Notes: generated by a model from the sequence alone, not told the origin. Positions 9,307 to 18,794 are shown, numbered from the stretch's first letter. The stretch is 64,000 nucleotides of DNA from Sphingomonas sp. PR090111-T3T-6A (GCF_000383095.1 NZ_AORL01000010.1:62001-126000), one strand, 5' to 3'. Translations and numbers: made by a program.

Positions 9307-12225
9307 CTACTCCGCCGCCACTCTCTCACCGCTCCGCGCTTCCAGCAGCGGCTTGAGATACGCGCCCGTATAGCTCCGCTTCTCCTTCACCACCTGTTCG
9401 GGCGTGCCGGTGGCGACGATCTCGCCGCCTTTGTCGCCGCCTTCGGGGCCGAGGTCGATGATCCAGTCGGCGGTCTTGATGACCTCCAGGTTGTGCTCGA
9501 TCACCACCACGGTGTTGCCCTGCTCGACGAGCGCGTGGAGCACCTCCAGCAGCTTGCGCACATCCTCGAAGTGCAGGCCCGTCGTGGGCTCGTCGAGGAT
9601 GTAGAGCGTGTTGCCGGTGGCGCGGCGCGACAGTTCCTTGGCGAGTTTGACGCGTTGGGCTTCACCACCCGATAGCGTGGTGGCCTGCTGGCCGACCTTG
9701 ACGTAGCCGAGCCCCACCTCGACCAGCATCGCCATCTTGTCGCGGATGCCGGGCACCGCCTTGAAGAACTCGACCGCATCCTCGCAGGTCATGTCGAGCA
9801 CGTCGGCGATCGACTTGCCCTTGAACGTCACTTCCAGCGTCTCGCGGTTATAGCGCTTGCCGTGGCAGACGTCGCAGGTGACATAGACGTCGGGCAGGAA
9901 GTGCATCTCGATCTTGATGAGCCCGTCGCCGCTGCACGCCTCGCAGCGCCCGCCCTTGACGTTGAAGCTGAAGCGGCCCGGCTTGTAGCCGCGCGCCTGC
10001 GATTCCGGTAGCCCCGCGAACCAGTCGCGGATCTGGGTGAAGGCGCCGGTGTAGGTCGCCGGGTTCGAGCGCGGGGTGCGGCCGATCGGCGACTGGTCGA
10101 TGTCGATCACCTTGTCGAGATGCTTGAGCCCCTCGATCTTCTCGTGCGCGCCGGCGAGAACCCGCGCGCCATTGAGAGTGCGGCTTGCTGAGGCGAACAG
10201 CGTGTCGATCGTGAAGGTCGACTTGCCCGATCCCGAGACGCCGGTGATGCAGGTGAAGGTGCCGAGCGGGATCGAGGCGGTGACGTCCTTGAGGTTGTTC
10301 GCCTTCGCGCCCTTGACCGTCAGCTTCTTGCCATTGCCCTTGCGGCGCTCGGACGGCACGCCGACCATGCGGCGGCCGGCGAGATAGTCGCCGGTCATGC
10401 TGTTCTCGTTGGCGAGGATGTCGGCGAGCGACCCTTCGGCCACCACTTCGCCGCCATGGACGCCGGCGCCGGGACCCATGTCGACGATATGGTCGGCGGT
10501 GCGGATCGCGTCCTCGTCATGCTCGACGACGATCACCGTGTTGCCGAGATCGCGGAGACGCCGCAGCGTCACCAGCAGCCGGTCATTGTCGCGCTGGTGG
10601 AGACCGATCGAAGGCTCGTCGAGGACGTACAGCACGCCCGACAGGCCCGAGCCGATCTGTGAGGCGAGGCGGATGCGCTGGCTCTCGCCGCCCGACAGCG
10701 TGCCCGATGTGCGGTCGAGGTTGAGATAATCGAGGCCGACATTGTCGAGGAAGCCGAGGCGTTCGACGATCTCCTTGAGGATGCGTTCGGCGATCTGCTT
10801 CTGCTGATCGTTCAGATGGTTGGGCAGATCGCGGAAGAAGGCCAGCGCCGGGCCGACCGCGCGACGGGTGGCGATCGAGATGTCCTCGCCGGCAATCTTT
10901 ACCGCGCGCGCCTCGGGCTTGAGGCGTGCGCCCTCGCACACCTCGCAATGGCGCGAGGACTGGTACTTCGACAGCTCCTCGCGCATCCACGCGCTCTCGG
11001 TCGAGAGCATGCGGCGTTCGAGATTGCCGATCACGCCCTCGAACGGCTTTTTCACCTCGTAGGACTTGCGCCCGTCCATGAAGCGGAGCGTCACCGCGCG
11101 GCCCTTCGAGCCGTGGAGGATCAGGTCGCGCTGCTCCTCGGCCAGCTCGTTCCACGGCGTCGTGAGATCGAAGCCGAACTCGGCCGCGAGGCTAGAGAGC
11201 ACCTGCATGTAATAAGGCGAGGGTGGGTTGGACTTGGCCCACGGCACCACCGCGCCCTGCTTGATCGACAGATGCTCGTTGGGGACGACGAGGTCCGGAT
11301 CGAAATAGAGCTTCTCGCCAAGGCCGTCGCAGGCCGGGCAGGCACCCTGCGGCGCGTTGAAGGAGAAGAGGCGCGGCTCGATCTCAGCGATGGTGAAGCC
11401 CGAGACGGGGCAGGCGAACTTCTCGGAGAAGGTGATCCGTTCGGCCACGCCCTCGGGCAGCGCGAGGGCCTTGATGCCCTTCTTGAGATCGGAGGTCGGC
11501 TGCACCTCGCCGAGCACGTCGACATAGGCCAGCCCCTCGGCCAGCTTCAGCGCCGTCTCGAAGCTCTGCGCGAGGCGCGTCTCGATGTCGGGGCGGACGA
11601 CGAGGCGGTCCACCACCACCTCGATGTCATGCTTGAACTTCTTGTCGAGCGCAGGCGCCTCTTCGATCTCGTAGATCGTGCCGTCGATGCGGACACGCTG
11701 GAAGCCGTCCTTCTGCCACTCGGCCAGCTCCTTCTTATACTCGCCCTTGCGGCCGCGGACGGTCGGCGCGAGCAGCAGGAAGCGTGTGCCCTCGGGCAGC
11801 GCCATCACCCGGTCGACCATCTGGCTGACCGTCTGCGCGCTAATCGGCAGGCCGGTGGCGGGCGAATAGGGGATGCCGACGCGCGCCCAGAGCAGGCGCA
11901 TATAGTCGTAGATCTCGGTGACGGTCGCGACCGTCGAGCGCGGATTGCGCGAGGTCGTCTTCTGCTCGATCGAGATGGCGGGGGAGAGGCCCTCGATATG
12001 ATCGACGTCGGGCTTCTGCATCAGCTCGAGGAACTGGCGCGCATAGGCCGACAGCGACTCGACATAGCGCCGCTGCCCCTCGGCATAGATGGTGTCGAAG
12101 GCGAGCGAGGATTTGCCCGAGCCCGAAAGCCCCGTGATGACGATCAGCTTGTCCCTCGGCAGGTCGAGATCGACACCTTTGAGGTTGTGCTCGCGGGCAC
12201 CACGGACGGAGATGTGAGTCAGCAT
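9307..12225 (-). CDS. uvrA: Excinuclease ABC subunit A (UvrA)
   Basis: ATPase that scans DNA for damage and loads UvrB in nucleotide excision repair. The 972-residue protein carries two ABC modules: Walker A GLSGSGKS at 32-39 and GVSGSGKST in the second half, with signatures [12 protein letters not shown] and [12 protein letters not shown], each followed by a LDEP Walker B. Zinc-binding CPACDG and CEACSG/CDVCHG modules are present. The start is ATG at 12225 ([15 protein letters not shown]); the in-frame upstream extension is dissimilar to the family. A perfect SOS box lies 12 bp upstream. The gene is divergent from the GFA gene. Confidence 0.98.
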   Translation of the reverse strand: MLTHISVRGAREHNLKGVDLDLPRDKLIVITGLSGSGKSSLAFDTIYAEGQRRYVESLSAYARQFLELMQKPDVDHIEGLSPAISIEQKTTSRNPRSTVATVTEIYDYMRLLWARVGIPYSPATGLPISAQTVSQMVDRVMALPEGTRFLLLAPTVRGRKGEYKKELAEWQKDGFQRVRIDGTIYEIEEAPALDKKFKHDIEVVVDRLVVRPDIETRLAQSFETALKLAEGLAYVDVLGEVQPTSDLKKGIKALALPEGVAERITFSEKFACPVSGFTIAEIEPRLFSFNAPQGACPACDGLGEKLYFDPDLVVPNEHLSIKQGAVVPWAKSNPPSPYYMQVLSSLAAEFGFDLTTPWNELAEEQRDLILHGSKGRAVTLRFMDGRKSYEVKKPFEGVIGNLERRMLSTESAWMREELSKYQSSRHCEVCEGARLKPEARAVKIAGEDISIATRRAVGPALAFFRDLPNHLNDQQKQIAERILKEIVERLGFLDNVGLDYLNLDRTSGTLSGGESQRIRLASQIGSGLSGVLYVLDEPSIGLHQRDNDRLLVTLRRLRDLGNTVIVVEHDEDAIRTADHIVDMGPGAGVHGGEVVAEGSLADILANENSMTGDYLAGRRMVGVPSERRKGNGKKLTVKGAKANNLKDVTASIPLGTFTCITGVSGSGKSTFTIDTLFASASRTLNGARVLAGAHEKIEGLKHLDKVIDIDQSPIGRTPRSNPATYTGAFTQIRDWFAGLPESQARGYKPGRFSFNVKGGRCEACSGDGLIKIEMHFLPDVYVTCDVCHGKRYNRETLEVTFKGKSIADVLDMTCEDAVEFFKAVPGIRDKMAMLVEVGLGYVKVGQQATTLSGGEAQRVKLAKELSRRATGNTLYILDEPTTGLHFEDVRKLLEVLHALVEQGNTVVVIEHNLEVIKTADWIIDLGPEGGDKGGEIVATGTPEQVVKEKRSYTGAYLKPLLEARSGERVAAE

Positions 12226-12236
12226 GGGGCTGGTTT

Positions 12237-12251
12237 GTTCCAGATTTGTTC
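12237..12251 (-). promoter_or_regulatory. LexA (SOS) box upstream of uvrA
   Basis: A perfect direct repeat GTTC-N7-GTTC (spacer CAGATTT, read on the plus strand) sits 12 bp before the uvrA ATG. This is the canonical alphaproteobacterial LexA operator. Its position would block uvrA transcription initiation, and it could also affect the divergent GFA gene, which starts 64 bp away. Confidence 0.8.
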
Positions 12252-12314
12252 GGGGAGGGCAACCTCCTCCGAAGTGGGCATGACAGGTCTTGGGCGCAAG
12301 GTGCGGAGGAGAGG

Positions 12315-12776
12315 ATGATGGACGGCGGCTGTGCATGCGGAGCGGTGCGCTATCGCATTCATGTGACACCGATGTTCGTGCATTGCTGCCATTGCCGCGA
12401 CTGTCAGCGCGAGACGGGATCGGCCTTCGCGATCAACGCGCTGGTCGAGCGCGGGCAGATCGAGCTGCTGTCGGGCGAGCCCGAGTCGGTGCCGACGCCG
12501 TCCGCCAGCGGCAAGGGGCAGGATATCCGCCGCTGCCCGGCCTGCCGGGTGGCGCTGTGGAGCCATTATGCGGGCTCGGGCGAGGCGATCGCCTTCGTGC
12601 GGGCGGGGACGCTCGACGATCCGACGGCGGTGAGGCCCGACGTGCATATCTACACGCGCTCGAAGTTGCCGTGGGTGGCGATCCCCGAGGGCGTGCCGGC
12701 GGTGGAGGAATATTACAGCCCGAAGCAGCTCTGGCCGGCGGAAAGCCAGGCCCGCTTCAAGGCTCTGCGTCGTTAG
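12315..12776 (+). CDS. GFA family protein (glutathione-dependent formaldehyde-activating enzyme-like)
   Basis: 153 residues with the zinc-binding cysteines of the GFA/CENP-V fold: [26 protein letters not shown] and [12 protein letters not shown]. The founding member speeds the reaction of formaldehyde with glutathione, but most bacterial homologues have no tested substrate, so only the fold is claimed. The ATG at 12315 follows GGAGGAGAGG. An upstream in-frame ATG at 12246 would overlap the LexA box and is less likely. Confidence 0.88.
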   Translation: MMDGGCACGAVRYRIHVTPMFVHCCHCRDCQRETGSAFAINALVERGQIELLSGEPESVPTPSASGKGQDIRRCPACRVALWSHYAGSGEAIAFVRAGTLDDPTAVRPDVHIYTRSKLPWVAIPEGVPAVEEYYSPKQLWPAESQARFKALRR

Positions 12777-12799
12777 AAGGCGACTCGCTCCACCGCAAC

Positions 12800-12976
12800 T
12801 CAGGCGGCGGTGCGGTGGGTGTGCACGCGACGCGCGCGGCACCAGATCTCGAAGCTCTTCTCGGGGAAGGTCTCGTGGCCGACGCGGATCGCTTCCTCGT
12901 CGGTCTTCACCTGCAAGTCGTTGCCGTTGACGATCTTTCCGGTGGAATCGTCGAGGCCGTAGAGCCGATAATGCAT
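12800..12976 (-). CDS. Conserved-looking 58-residue protein of unknown function
   Basis: The product begins MHYRLYGLDDSTGKIVNGND and ends RARRVHTHRTAA. It reads as a short beta-hairpin (YRLYGLDDSTGKIVNGNDLQVKTDEEA) followed by a helix and FEIWCRARRV. The Shine-Dalgarno AGGAG lies 7 nt before the ATG, and the coding frame ends in an ordinary TGA. The composition is that of a folded protein rather than a chance GC-rich frame. It has a single cysteine and no signal peptide. It lies downstream of metK on the same strand, 188 nt after the metK stop. No family name recognised. Confidence 0.7.
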   Translation of the reverse strand: MHYRLYGLDDSTGKIVNGNDLQVKTDEEAIRVGHETFPEKSFEIWCRARRVHTHRTAA

Positions 12977-13163
12977 GTTACGCTCCTGCCGGATGCAGGC
13001 CAGAGCACAGACTATCTCTCGTCGCCGGCACCTGCGGAAGACGGCCGGCGATGGAAGGCACCATAGCAGATCGGGCGCCTCGCGTACTAAGGCAGATCAA
13101 GTTATCGGCAGATTCATTCGGGCCAGCGCGGAAGGCAGTCCCCCCACGCCGGCCCGATGCAGA

Positions 13164-14378
13164 TCAGAGCGCGGCCTTCAGCGCGTCGACGAGGTCGGTC
13201 TTCTCCCAGGAGAAGAAGTCGCCCTCGGGCTGGCGGCCGAAGTGGCCATAGGCGGCCGACTTCTGATAGATCGGCTTGTTCAGGCCGAGATGCGTGCGGA
13301 TGCCCTTCGGCGTCAGGCGCACGAGCTTGGGCAGCACTTCCTCGATCTTCGCTTCATCGACGGTGCCGGTGCCGTGCGTGTCGACATAGATCGACAGCGG
13401 CTCGGCGATGCCGATCGCGTAGGAGAGCTGGATGGTGCAGCGCTTGGCGAGGCCGGCGGCCACGACGTTCTTGGCGAGATAGCGCGACACATAGGCGGCC
13501 GAGCGATCCACCTTGGTCGGATCCTTGCCCGAGAAGGCGCCGCCGCCGTGCGGGGACGCGCCGCCGTAGGTGTCCACGATGATCTTGCGGCCGGTGAGGC
13601 CGGCGTCGCCGTCCGGGCCACCGATCTCGAAGCGGCCGGTCGGGTTGACGTAGATCTTGGTCTCGTCGGTGATGAAGCCTTCCGGCAGCACTTCGGTCAT
13701 CACGCCGACGACGTAGTCGCGAAGCTCCTTGTAGCGCTCCGGCGAACCCTCGTTGCCGTCGTAGAAATAGCCCGGCGCGTGCTGGGTCGAGACGACCAGC
13801 GCGGTCGCGCGGACCGGCTTGCCGCCCTCATACTGGAGCGTCACCTGGCTCTTGGCGTCCGGCTCCAGGAAGGGGACGGTCTTGGCATGACGATCCGCCG
13901 CCATCTTCTCGAGGATGCGGTGCGAGTAATAGAGAGTGGCCGGCATATAGTCGGGCGTCTCGTCGGTCGCGTAACCGAACATGATGCCCTGATCGCCGGC
14001 GCCTTCGTCCTTGTTGCCGCTCTCGTCGACGCCCTGCGCGATGTGCGCGGACTGGCCGTGGAGATTGTTCTCGAACTCGAAGGTCTGCCAGTGGAAGCCC
14101 GACTGCTCATAGCCGATGCGCTTCACGGTCGCGCGGACGGCGGCTTCGATCTCGTCGAGCGCGCCCGGCGCCCATGCGTCGTTCTCGAACACGCCCTTGC
14201 AGCGGATTTCGCCGGCGAGGACGACCTTGTTGGTGGTGGTCATCGTCTCGCACGCCACGCGGGCTTCCGGGTCCTTGGAGAGGAACAGGTCGACGACGGC
14301 GTCGGAGATCTGGTCGGCAACCTTGTCGGGATGGCCCTCGGATACGGACTCGGACGTGAAGAGATAATCGCTGCGCAT
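13164..14378 (-). CDS. metK: S-adenosylmethionine synthase
   Basis: Makes S-adenosylmethionine from methionine and ATP in the cytoplasm. The 404-residue protein has the catalytic N-terminal region [11 protein letters not shown], the signature [12 protein letters not shown] and the glycine-rich [19 protein letters not shown]. It is slightly longer than the E. coli enzyme because of the loop around residues 190-215. It follows lnt on the same strand with about 40 nt between them. No SAM riboswitch fold was seen in that gap. Instead a perfect inverted repeat (14422-14441) precedes the gene, suggesting repressor control. Confidence 0.98.
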   Translation of the reverse strand: MRSDYLFTSESVSEGHPDKVADQISDAVVDLFLSKDPEARVACETMTTTNKVVLAGEIRCKGVFENDAWAPGALDEIEAAVRATVKRIGYEQSGFHWQTFEFENNLHGQSAHIAQGVDESGNKDEGAGDQGIMFGYATDETPDYMPATLYYSHRILEKMAADRHAKTVPFLEPDAKSQVTLQYEGGKPVRATALVVSTQHAPGYFYDGNEGSPERYKELRDYVVGVMTEVLPEGFITDETKIYVNPTGRFEIGGPDGDAGLTGRKIIVDTYGGASPHGGGAFSGKDPTKVDRSAAYVSRYLAKNVVAAGLAKRCTIQLSYAIGIAEPLSIYVDTHGTGTVDEAKIEEVLPKLVRLTPKGIRTHLGLNKPIYQKSAAYGHFGRQPEGDFFSWEKTDLVDALKAAL

Positions 14379-14419
14379 CGTTTCAGATGATCCTTGGAAG
14401 GAAGCAGTTAGAGGAAGCT

Positions 14420-15975
14420 TTATATAAAGCTCTCTTTATATCGCCTAGCGCCAAATGCCAGCCCACCCAGAAGCAGGGCTATCAGCAGCACCGCCCAGTT
14501 GCCGATCCGCGCGAAGATGGTCGGCGGCAGGGCGGGGGGCATCGGCAGCTCGACCATGCCCATCGCGTGCGCGGGCAGCGACTTCAGCAGGCGGCCGTCG
14601 GTGTCGATCAGCGCGGAGACGCCGGTGGGCGTGGCGCGGGCGATGGGGATGCCCTCCTCGATGGCGCGCAGCCGCGCCTGCGCCAGATGCTGCACCGGAC
14701 CGGACGGGCCGAACCACGCATCGTTGGACGGATTGAAGATAAAGGCCGGGCGATGCGCCTCGTCGACGACGCGGCCGGAGAAGACCATCTCGTAGCAGAG
14801 CTGCATCCCGACGGCGCCGAAGCCCGGCAGGTCGATGCTCCGCGGGCCGGGGCCGGGGATGAAGTCCAGCACGCCGGGCACGAGTCGCGAGATGCCGATC
14901 GGTTCGAGCAGCGGCCGCATCGGCAGATATTCGCCATAGGGCACGAGGTGCGCCTTGTCGTAGCGCGCGATCAGCCGTCCGCCTGCGCCGATCGCGAAGA
15001 TCGAGTTGCGCGCGGCGATCTCCTCGCCCTTCGAGTCGCGGATCGGGGCCTCGCCGCCGCCGAGCAGGATGTCGTTGGGGCCGAGGATCGAGGCGAGCCT
15101 GGCGCGCGCGGCCGGCTCCTCCTGCACATTGTCCTCGATCGCCGACTCGGGCCAGAGGATCAGGCGTGGCCTGGCGCCGGGGATGCCCGACAGCGCCTCA
15201 AGCCGGGCGAGGTGGCGGGCGGAGAGTTCCGGCGCCCAGCGCTCGCCCTGCCCGATGTCGGGCTGGACGAGATGGACGGTCGGCCCCGTCGTCGCAGGCG
15301 GCGGGCGGGCGGCGCGAAGCGCAGCAGCACCGCCGGCACCGCATAGAGGCCGACCAGCAGCCCGAGCCCGACCGCGCCGGGAATGTTGGCGGAACTCAGG
15401 ATGTTCGCGCGGGTCAGCGCCTCGCGAGGGCGCGTGGCGAGGATCAGGATGAAGCCCGCCGACGCCACGACGAGGCCGGATAGCGCATAGGTGCCGGTGA
15501 TGCGGGCGAGATGCGCCAGCGGCAGATCCACCACCGAGACGGCGATCGGATTCCACGGAAAGCCCGTGAACATCGTGCCGCGCAGCCACTCGCTCACCGC
15601 CCAGCTCGCGCCGAGGAAGAGGGTGAGCGTCGCCGCCCCGCCGCCTATGCGCCTGGTCGCCCACCAGGCGGATGCGGTCGCGAGTGCCGGGTAGAGCGCG
15701 AGATAGACCGAGAGCAGCGCCACGGCGATCCAGCCGAGCCACGCCGGCATGTTGGCCTGATAGGTGAAGGCGGTGGCGATCCAGTCCAGCCCCAGCACGA
15801 ACTGGGCGAAGCCGAAGCACCAGCCGATCGCCGCTGCTTGGCCCACCGTCCGGGCGCGGCCGAGGAACAGGAAGAGCAGCGCGAAGGAGAGGAGAGTCAG
15901 CGGCCACAGCCCATAGGGTGCGAAACCGAAGGCGGACAGCAGGCCAAGCGCAAGGGCCGAGAGAAGCGGTGCCAT
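14420..15975 (-). pseudogene. lnt: Apolipoprotein N-acyltransferase, frameshifted
   Basis: Lnt adds the third acyl chain to lipoproteins at the inner membrane. The coding sequence is split between two frames. The N-terminal ~225 residues ([22 protein letters not shown] onward, the multi-span membrane domain) are in one frame. The nitrilase-like domain starting TTGPTVHLVQPDIGQ is in the next, with the catalytic Glu in WPESAIED, Lys in YDKAHLVPYGEY and Cys in GMQLCYEMVF. The switch falls in a GC-rich repeat at about 15295-15318. The span is 1556 nt, one short of a multiple of three, so a single base appears to be missing. Lnt is essential in many Gram-negatives, so a sequencing error is possible. 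As read, translation would stop at 15160. Confidence 0.85.
14422..14441 (-). promoter_or_regulatory. 20-bp inverted repeat upstream of metK (SahR-like operator candidate)
   Basis: ATATAAAG-N4-CTTTATAT is a perfect 8+8 inverted repeat, very AT-rich in a GC-rich setting. It overlaps the last codons and stop of lnt and lies 44-63 bp before the metK ATG. A second overlapping 14-bp palindrome, GCTTTATATAAAGC, spans 14417-14430, giving three half-sites. The position and form fit a repressor operator. The sequence resembles what I recall for SahR, the S-adenosylhomocysteine-responsive ArsR-family repressor of methionine-cycle genes, but this is from memory. Confidence 0.6.
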
Positions 15976-16131
15976 GCTGCGTCCGCTAACCCGCCTCGAC
16001 GGCGAATGCCAGCGGATCGCGAACGAGCCTGCCGTCCAGGCGTTGGTATTGCACGGCGCGCGCGGCCTGAAGCGGCTGCCTGCGGCGATCTTCCCGGATC
16101 GTTTCGAGGGAACTACGATGGGACTATGACG

Positions 16132-16554
16132 ATGCGCCCCTTTCATCTCGCCTTCCCGGTCCATGATCTCGATGCGGCGAGAGCCTTTTACGGCGGCCTG
16201 ATGGAGTGTCCGGAGGGGCGGAGCGCCGACTCGTGGATCGATTTCGATCTCTACGGCCACCAGATCGTCGCCCATCTCGACGCCTCCCGCGCGCTATCGG
16301 GGGATGCGACCGCCAACGCGGTCGACGGCCATGACGTGCCGGTGCCGCATTTCGGCGTCGTGCTGGGCTGGGAGGAATGGCACGCGCTGGCCGCCCGGCT
16401 GGAGGCGGCGGGCGTCTCCTTCGGCATCGCGCCGCACATCCGCTTCGTCGGCCAGCCGGGCGAGCAGGCGACCATGTTCTTCCGCGATCCGTCCGGCAAT
16501 GCGCTGGAATTCAAGGCGTTTCGCGATCCGGCCAAGCTGTTCGCCACTGCCTGA
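16132..16554 (+). CDS. VOC (glyoxalase/bleomycin-resistance) superfamily protein
   Basis: 140 residues with the paired beta-alpha-beta-beta-beta motif: [22 protein letters not shown] at the start and [18 protein letters not shown] near the end. Likely metal ligands are the first His, a central His (PHFGVVLGW) and the terminal Glu. It belongs to a broad family of metal-dependent isomerases, dioxygenases and resistance proteins; the substrate is not predictable. Start ATG 16132 has GGGA 8 nt upstream; the in-frame ATG at 16126 would have the same GGGA only 2 nt away. Confidence 0.85.
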   Translation: MRPFHLAFPVHDLDAARAFYGGLMECPEGRSADSWIDFDLYGHQIVAHLDASRALSGDATANAVDGHDVPVPHFGVVLGWEEWHALAARLEAAGVSFGIAPHIRFVGQPGEQATMFFRDPSGNALEFKAFRDPAKLFATA

Positions 16555-16565
16555 GCGGCACGGCA

Positions 16566-16595
16566 AAGGGGCCGGGCGTTTCCACCCGGCCCCTT
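16566..16595 (+). terminator. Bidirectional terminator-type hairpin
   Basis: Perfect 11-bp stem AAGGGGCCGGG/CCCGGCCCCTT with an 8-nt loop, between the VOC gene and the convergent Arg/His-rich secreted protein gene. Confidence 0.75.
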
Positions 16596-16614
16596 CGGCC
16601 ATCAGCCGGCTCGA

Positions 16615-16881
16615 TCACCAGCCGTAATAGTTGCCGTAGCCGTAGCTGTAGTCGCGGTGGTGGCGATGGCGCCACTCGCGCTCACGCTCGTGGCGCCAAT
16701 GGTCGCGACGCCAGTCGCGGTCGTGACGGTCCCAGCGATTGTTGCGGTCCCAACGATGGTCGTGGCGATCGCCATAACCATAGCCGTTACCGTAATACTG
16801 GCCGGCGGCCATGGCCGGCGCGGCGACCGCGCCCGTGGCCAGCGTGGCGGCGGTAGCAAGAATGATCAGACCCGTTCGCAT
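16615..16881 (-). CDS. Secreted Arg/His/Asp/Trp/Tyr-rich low-complexity protein
   Basis: 88 residues. The signal peptide MRTGLIILATAATLATGAVAAPAMA is followed by a mature part made almost wholly of Arg, His, Asp, Trp, Tyr and Gly (YGNGYGYGDRHDHRW, repeated DRHDRDW-like units, HRHHRDYSYGYG). Start ATG 16881 has a textbook AAAGGAGA 7-8 nt upstream. The His/Asp clusters suggest metal binding, but this is inference. Many alphaproteobacteria carry similar 'RcnB-like' or YXWXDH-rich secreted proteins. It lies in the same orientation as, and next to, a Tyr/Gly-rich secreted protein. Confidence 0.75.
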   Translation of the reverse strand: MRTGLIILATAATLATGAVAAPAMAAGQYYGNGYGYGDRHDHRWDRNNRWDRHDRDWRRDHWRHEREREWRHRHHRDYSYGYGNYYGW

Positions 16882-16986
16882 GGAAAATCTCCTTTCGCGA
16901 TGACGGGAATCACCTTGCAACAATCGTCATGAACTCTGCCTGAGGTGGATGTTCAGTGAAATGAAAGTCATATTGGCGGGATCATA

Positions 16987-17014
16987 AAGAAAAAGCCGGA
17001 CGTTTTCGTCCGGC
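16987..17014 (-). terminator. Intrinsic terminator of the Tyr/Gly-rich protein gene
   Basis: Read on the minus strand, the stem GCCGGACG/CGTCCGGC with loop AAAA is followed by TTTTTCTTT, a classic Rho-independent terminator about 30 nt after the stop codon. Confidence 0.85.
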
Positions 17015-17044
17015 CTCTTCAAATGTTCCGCTGAAGCGTGGCGA

Positions 17045-17350
17045 TCAGCGCCTGTGTCCTCGGCCATGCCAGCCGTGGCCATAGCCATGACCGTAATAGC
17101 CGCGATGGCCGTAATAGCCGCGGCCATAATAATGACGATACCCGCCGCCATAATAGCCGCCGTAATAGACCGGCGCGTAGCCATAATAGCCGGGCGCGTA
17201 ATAACCGGGGTAGTAGCCGGGATAATAGGCCGGATAGACCGGCGCACCGATGCCGACCGACACGAAGGTTCGCGCCGAGGCCGGGGTGGCGACGATGGCG
17301 GCGCCGGCCAGTGCGGCAGCCGCGGTGAGGGCAACAGGCATGATGCGCAT
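17045..17350 (-). CDS. Secreted Tyr/Gly/His-rich repeat protein
   Basis: 101 residues. The signal peptide MRIMPVALTAAAALAGAAIVATPASA is followed by TFVSVGIGAPVYPAYYPGYY, then tandem YPGYY, YYGGYY and YYGHRGYYGHGYGHG units ending WHGRGHRR. The CGGAGA Shine-Dalgarno supports ATG 17350. Sphingomonads commonly encode such glycine-tyrosine-rich exported proteins. The function is unknown; candidates are cell-surface structure, tyrosine cross-linking or metal binding. It has its own terminator, so it is a separate unit from the neighbouring 88-residue protein. Confidence 0.75.
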   Translation of the reverse strand: MRIMPVALTAAAALAGAAIVATPASARTFVSVGIGAPVYPAYYPGYYPGYYAPGYYGYAPVYYGGYYGGGYRHYYGRGYYGHRGYYGHGYGHGWHGRGHRR

Positions 17351-17423
17351 GACAGCATCTCCGATTCGTTCGACGTTAACCTCTTTTATCGCGGGGCAAC
17401 TGAACGTCGGATGAGAGGCGCAT

Positions 17424-18794
17424 TCACCAGCCAGCAAGCCTTTGGGGCACGGCGGCGGCCATCCGCGTCGGCGCCTGCCCGCCCGCCGGGGTGACGCGCC
17501 ACACGACATTGCCGACATCGTCCGCGACGAGCAGGTCGCCCGGCTTGTCGATGACGACACCCACCGGCCGCCCGTGCGCCTTGCCGCCCACCAGGAAGCC
17601 GTCGAGCACGGTCACGGGCTTGGCGCCCGTCGGGTGGCCGGCCGAGAAGGGCACGAACACCACCTTGTAGCCCGACGGCGGATTGCGGTTCCACGATCCA
17701 TGCTGGCCGATGAAGGCACCCTCGGCATAGCCCGGCCCGAGCCGCTGCCCGGTCGCGAAGGTGAGACCGAGCGAGGCCGTGTGCGCGCCCAGCGCATAAT
17801 CGGGCGCGCGGGTGTTGCCGACATAGTCGGGCGCGGGCGCCTTCACGCGGGCGTCGACATGGCTGCCCCAATAGCGCCAGGGCCAGCCGAAGAAGTCGCT
17901 GTCCTCCACCGAGGTCAGATAATCGGGCACCAGATCGGAGCCCAGCTCGTCGCGCTCGTTCACCACCGTCCAGAGCCGCCCGTCCGACGCCCAGCCCATG
18001 CCGTTGGGATTGCGCAGGCCGCCCGCGAAGATGCGATGCGCGTGCGTTTTCGGATCGATCTCCCAGATCGCGGCGCGGCCCTGCTCGGCGGCTATGCCGT
18101 TCTCGCCGACATTGGAGTTGGAGCCCACCGTCACATAGAGCTTCGAGCCGTCCGGCGAGGCGATGACGTTCTTGGTCCAGTGATGGTCGATCGGGCCGCC
18201 GGGCAGGTCGGCGATCTTGACGGGGGCGGTGTGGATCGCGGTCTCGCCCGGCTGATAGGGGAAGGCGAGCAGCGCGTCGGTGTCGGCGACGTAGAGCGTG
18301 TTCCCCACCAGCGCCATGCCGAACGGGCTGTGGAGATCGTTGAGGAAGGTGGTCTTCACGTCGGCCACGCCATCGCCGTTGGTATCGCGCAGCAGCGTGA
18401 TGCGGTTGGCCGACGGCACCGCCGAGCCCGCCTTCTTGAACAGCCAGCGCTGGACGGCGCCGCGGATGCCCCTGGCCTCGCCGGGCTGGGGCGGGGCACT
18501 TGCCTCGGCCACCAGAACGTCGCCATTGGGCAGCACCGCCAGCCAGCGCGGATGCGCAAGATCGCGCGCGAAGGCGTTGACCGCGAGGCCGGTGGCGGGC
18601 TTGGGCGTCTGCCCGTCCGCCCAGCCGACGACGGAGGCCACCTTCACGGTGGGAATCCAGTCGTGCACCTCGTCGGGCAGAGCGGGGTTGGGGCCTTGCC
18701 CGGCGGATTCGTCGAGCGTCGCCCTATCGCCGCAGCCGGCGAGCAGCAGCATCATTGCCAGCGACAGGAGCAGGGCGGGCTTCAGCAGGCGCAT
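17424..18794 (-). CDS. Sorbosone/PQQ-type sugar dehydrogenase-like lipoprotein
   Basis: 456 residues. The lipobox LLAGC (C21) predicts membrane anchoring on the periplasmic side. The mature protein is a six-bladed beta-propeller of the soluble glucose dehydrogenase/sorbosone dehydrogenase superfamily: HPRWLAVLPNGDVLVAEA, DLHSPFGMALVGNTLYVADTDAL, HHWTKNVIASPDGSKLYVTVGS, FAGGLRNPNGMGWASDGRLWTVVNERDELG, IGQHGSWNR. The HHWTKN and GGLRNPNG motifs correspond to the PQQ/metal-site region of these enzymes. It is likely a periplasmic quinoprotein aldose or alcohol dehydrogenase; substrate unknown. GAGGGAGA supports the start at 18794. Confidence 0.85.
   Translation of the reverse strand: MRLLKPALLLSLAMMLLLAGCGDRATLDESAGQGPNPALPDEVHDWIPTVKVASVVGWADGQTPKPATGLAVNAFARDLAHPRWLAVLPNGDVLVAEASAPPQPGEARGIRGAVQRWLFKKAGSAVPSANRITLLRDTNGDGVADVKTTFLNDLHSPFGMALVGNTLYVADTDALLAFPYQPGETAIHTAPVKIADLPGGPIDHHWTKNVIASPDGSKLYVTVGSNSNVGENGIAAEQGRAAIWEIDPKTHAHRIFAGGLRNPNGMGWASDGRLWTVVNERDELGSDLVPDYLTSVEDSDFFGWPWRYWGSHVDARVKAPAPDYVGNTRAPDYALGAHTASLGLTFATGQRLGPGYAEGAFIGQHGSWNRNPPSGYKVVFVPFSAGHPTGAKPVTVLDGFLVGGKAHGRPVGVVIDKPGDLLVADDVGNVVWRVTPAGGQAPTRMAAAVPQRLAGW

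Noticed and set aside
14379-14419. SAM riboswitch upstream of metK
   Set aside because: The gap is too short and shows no SAM-I, SAM-II or SAM-V type helices; the AT-rich palindrome points to a protein operator instead.
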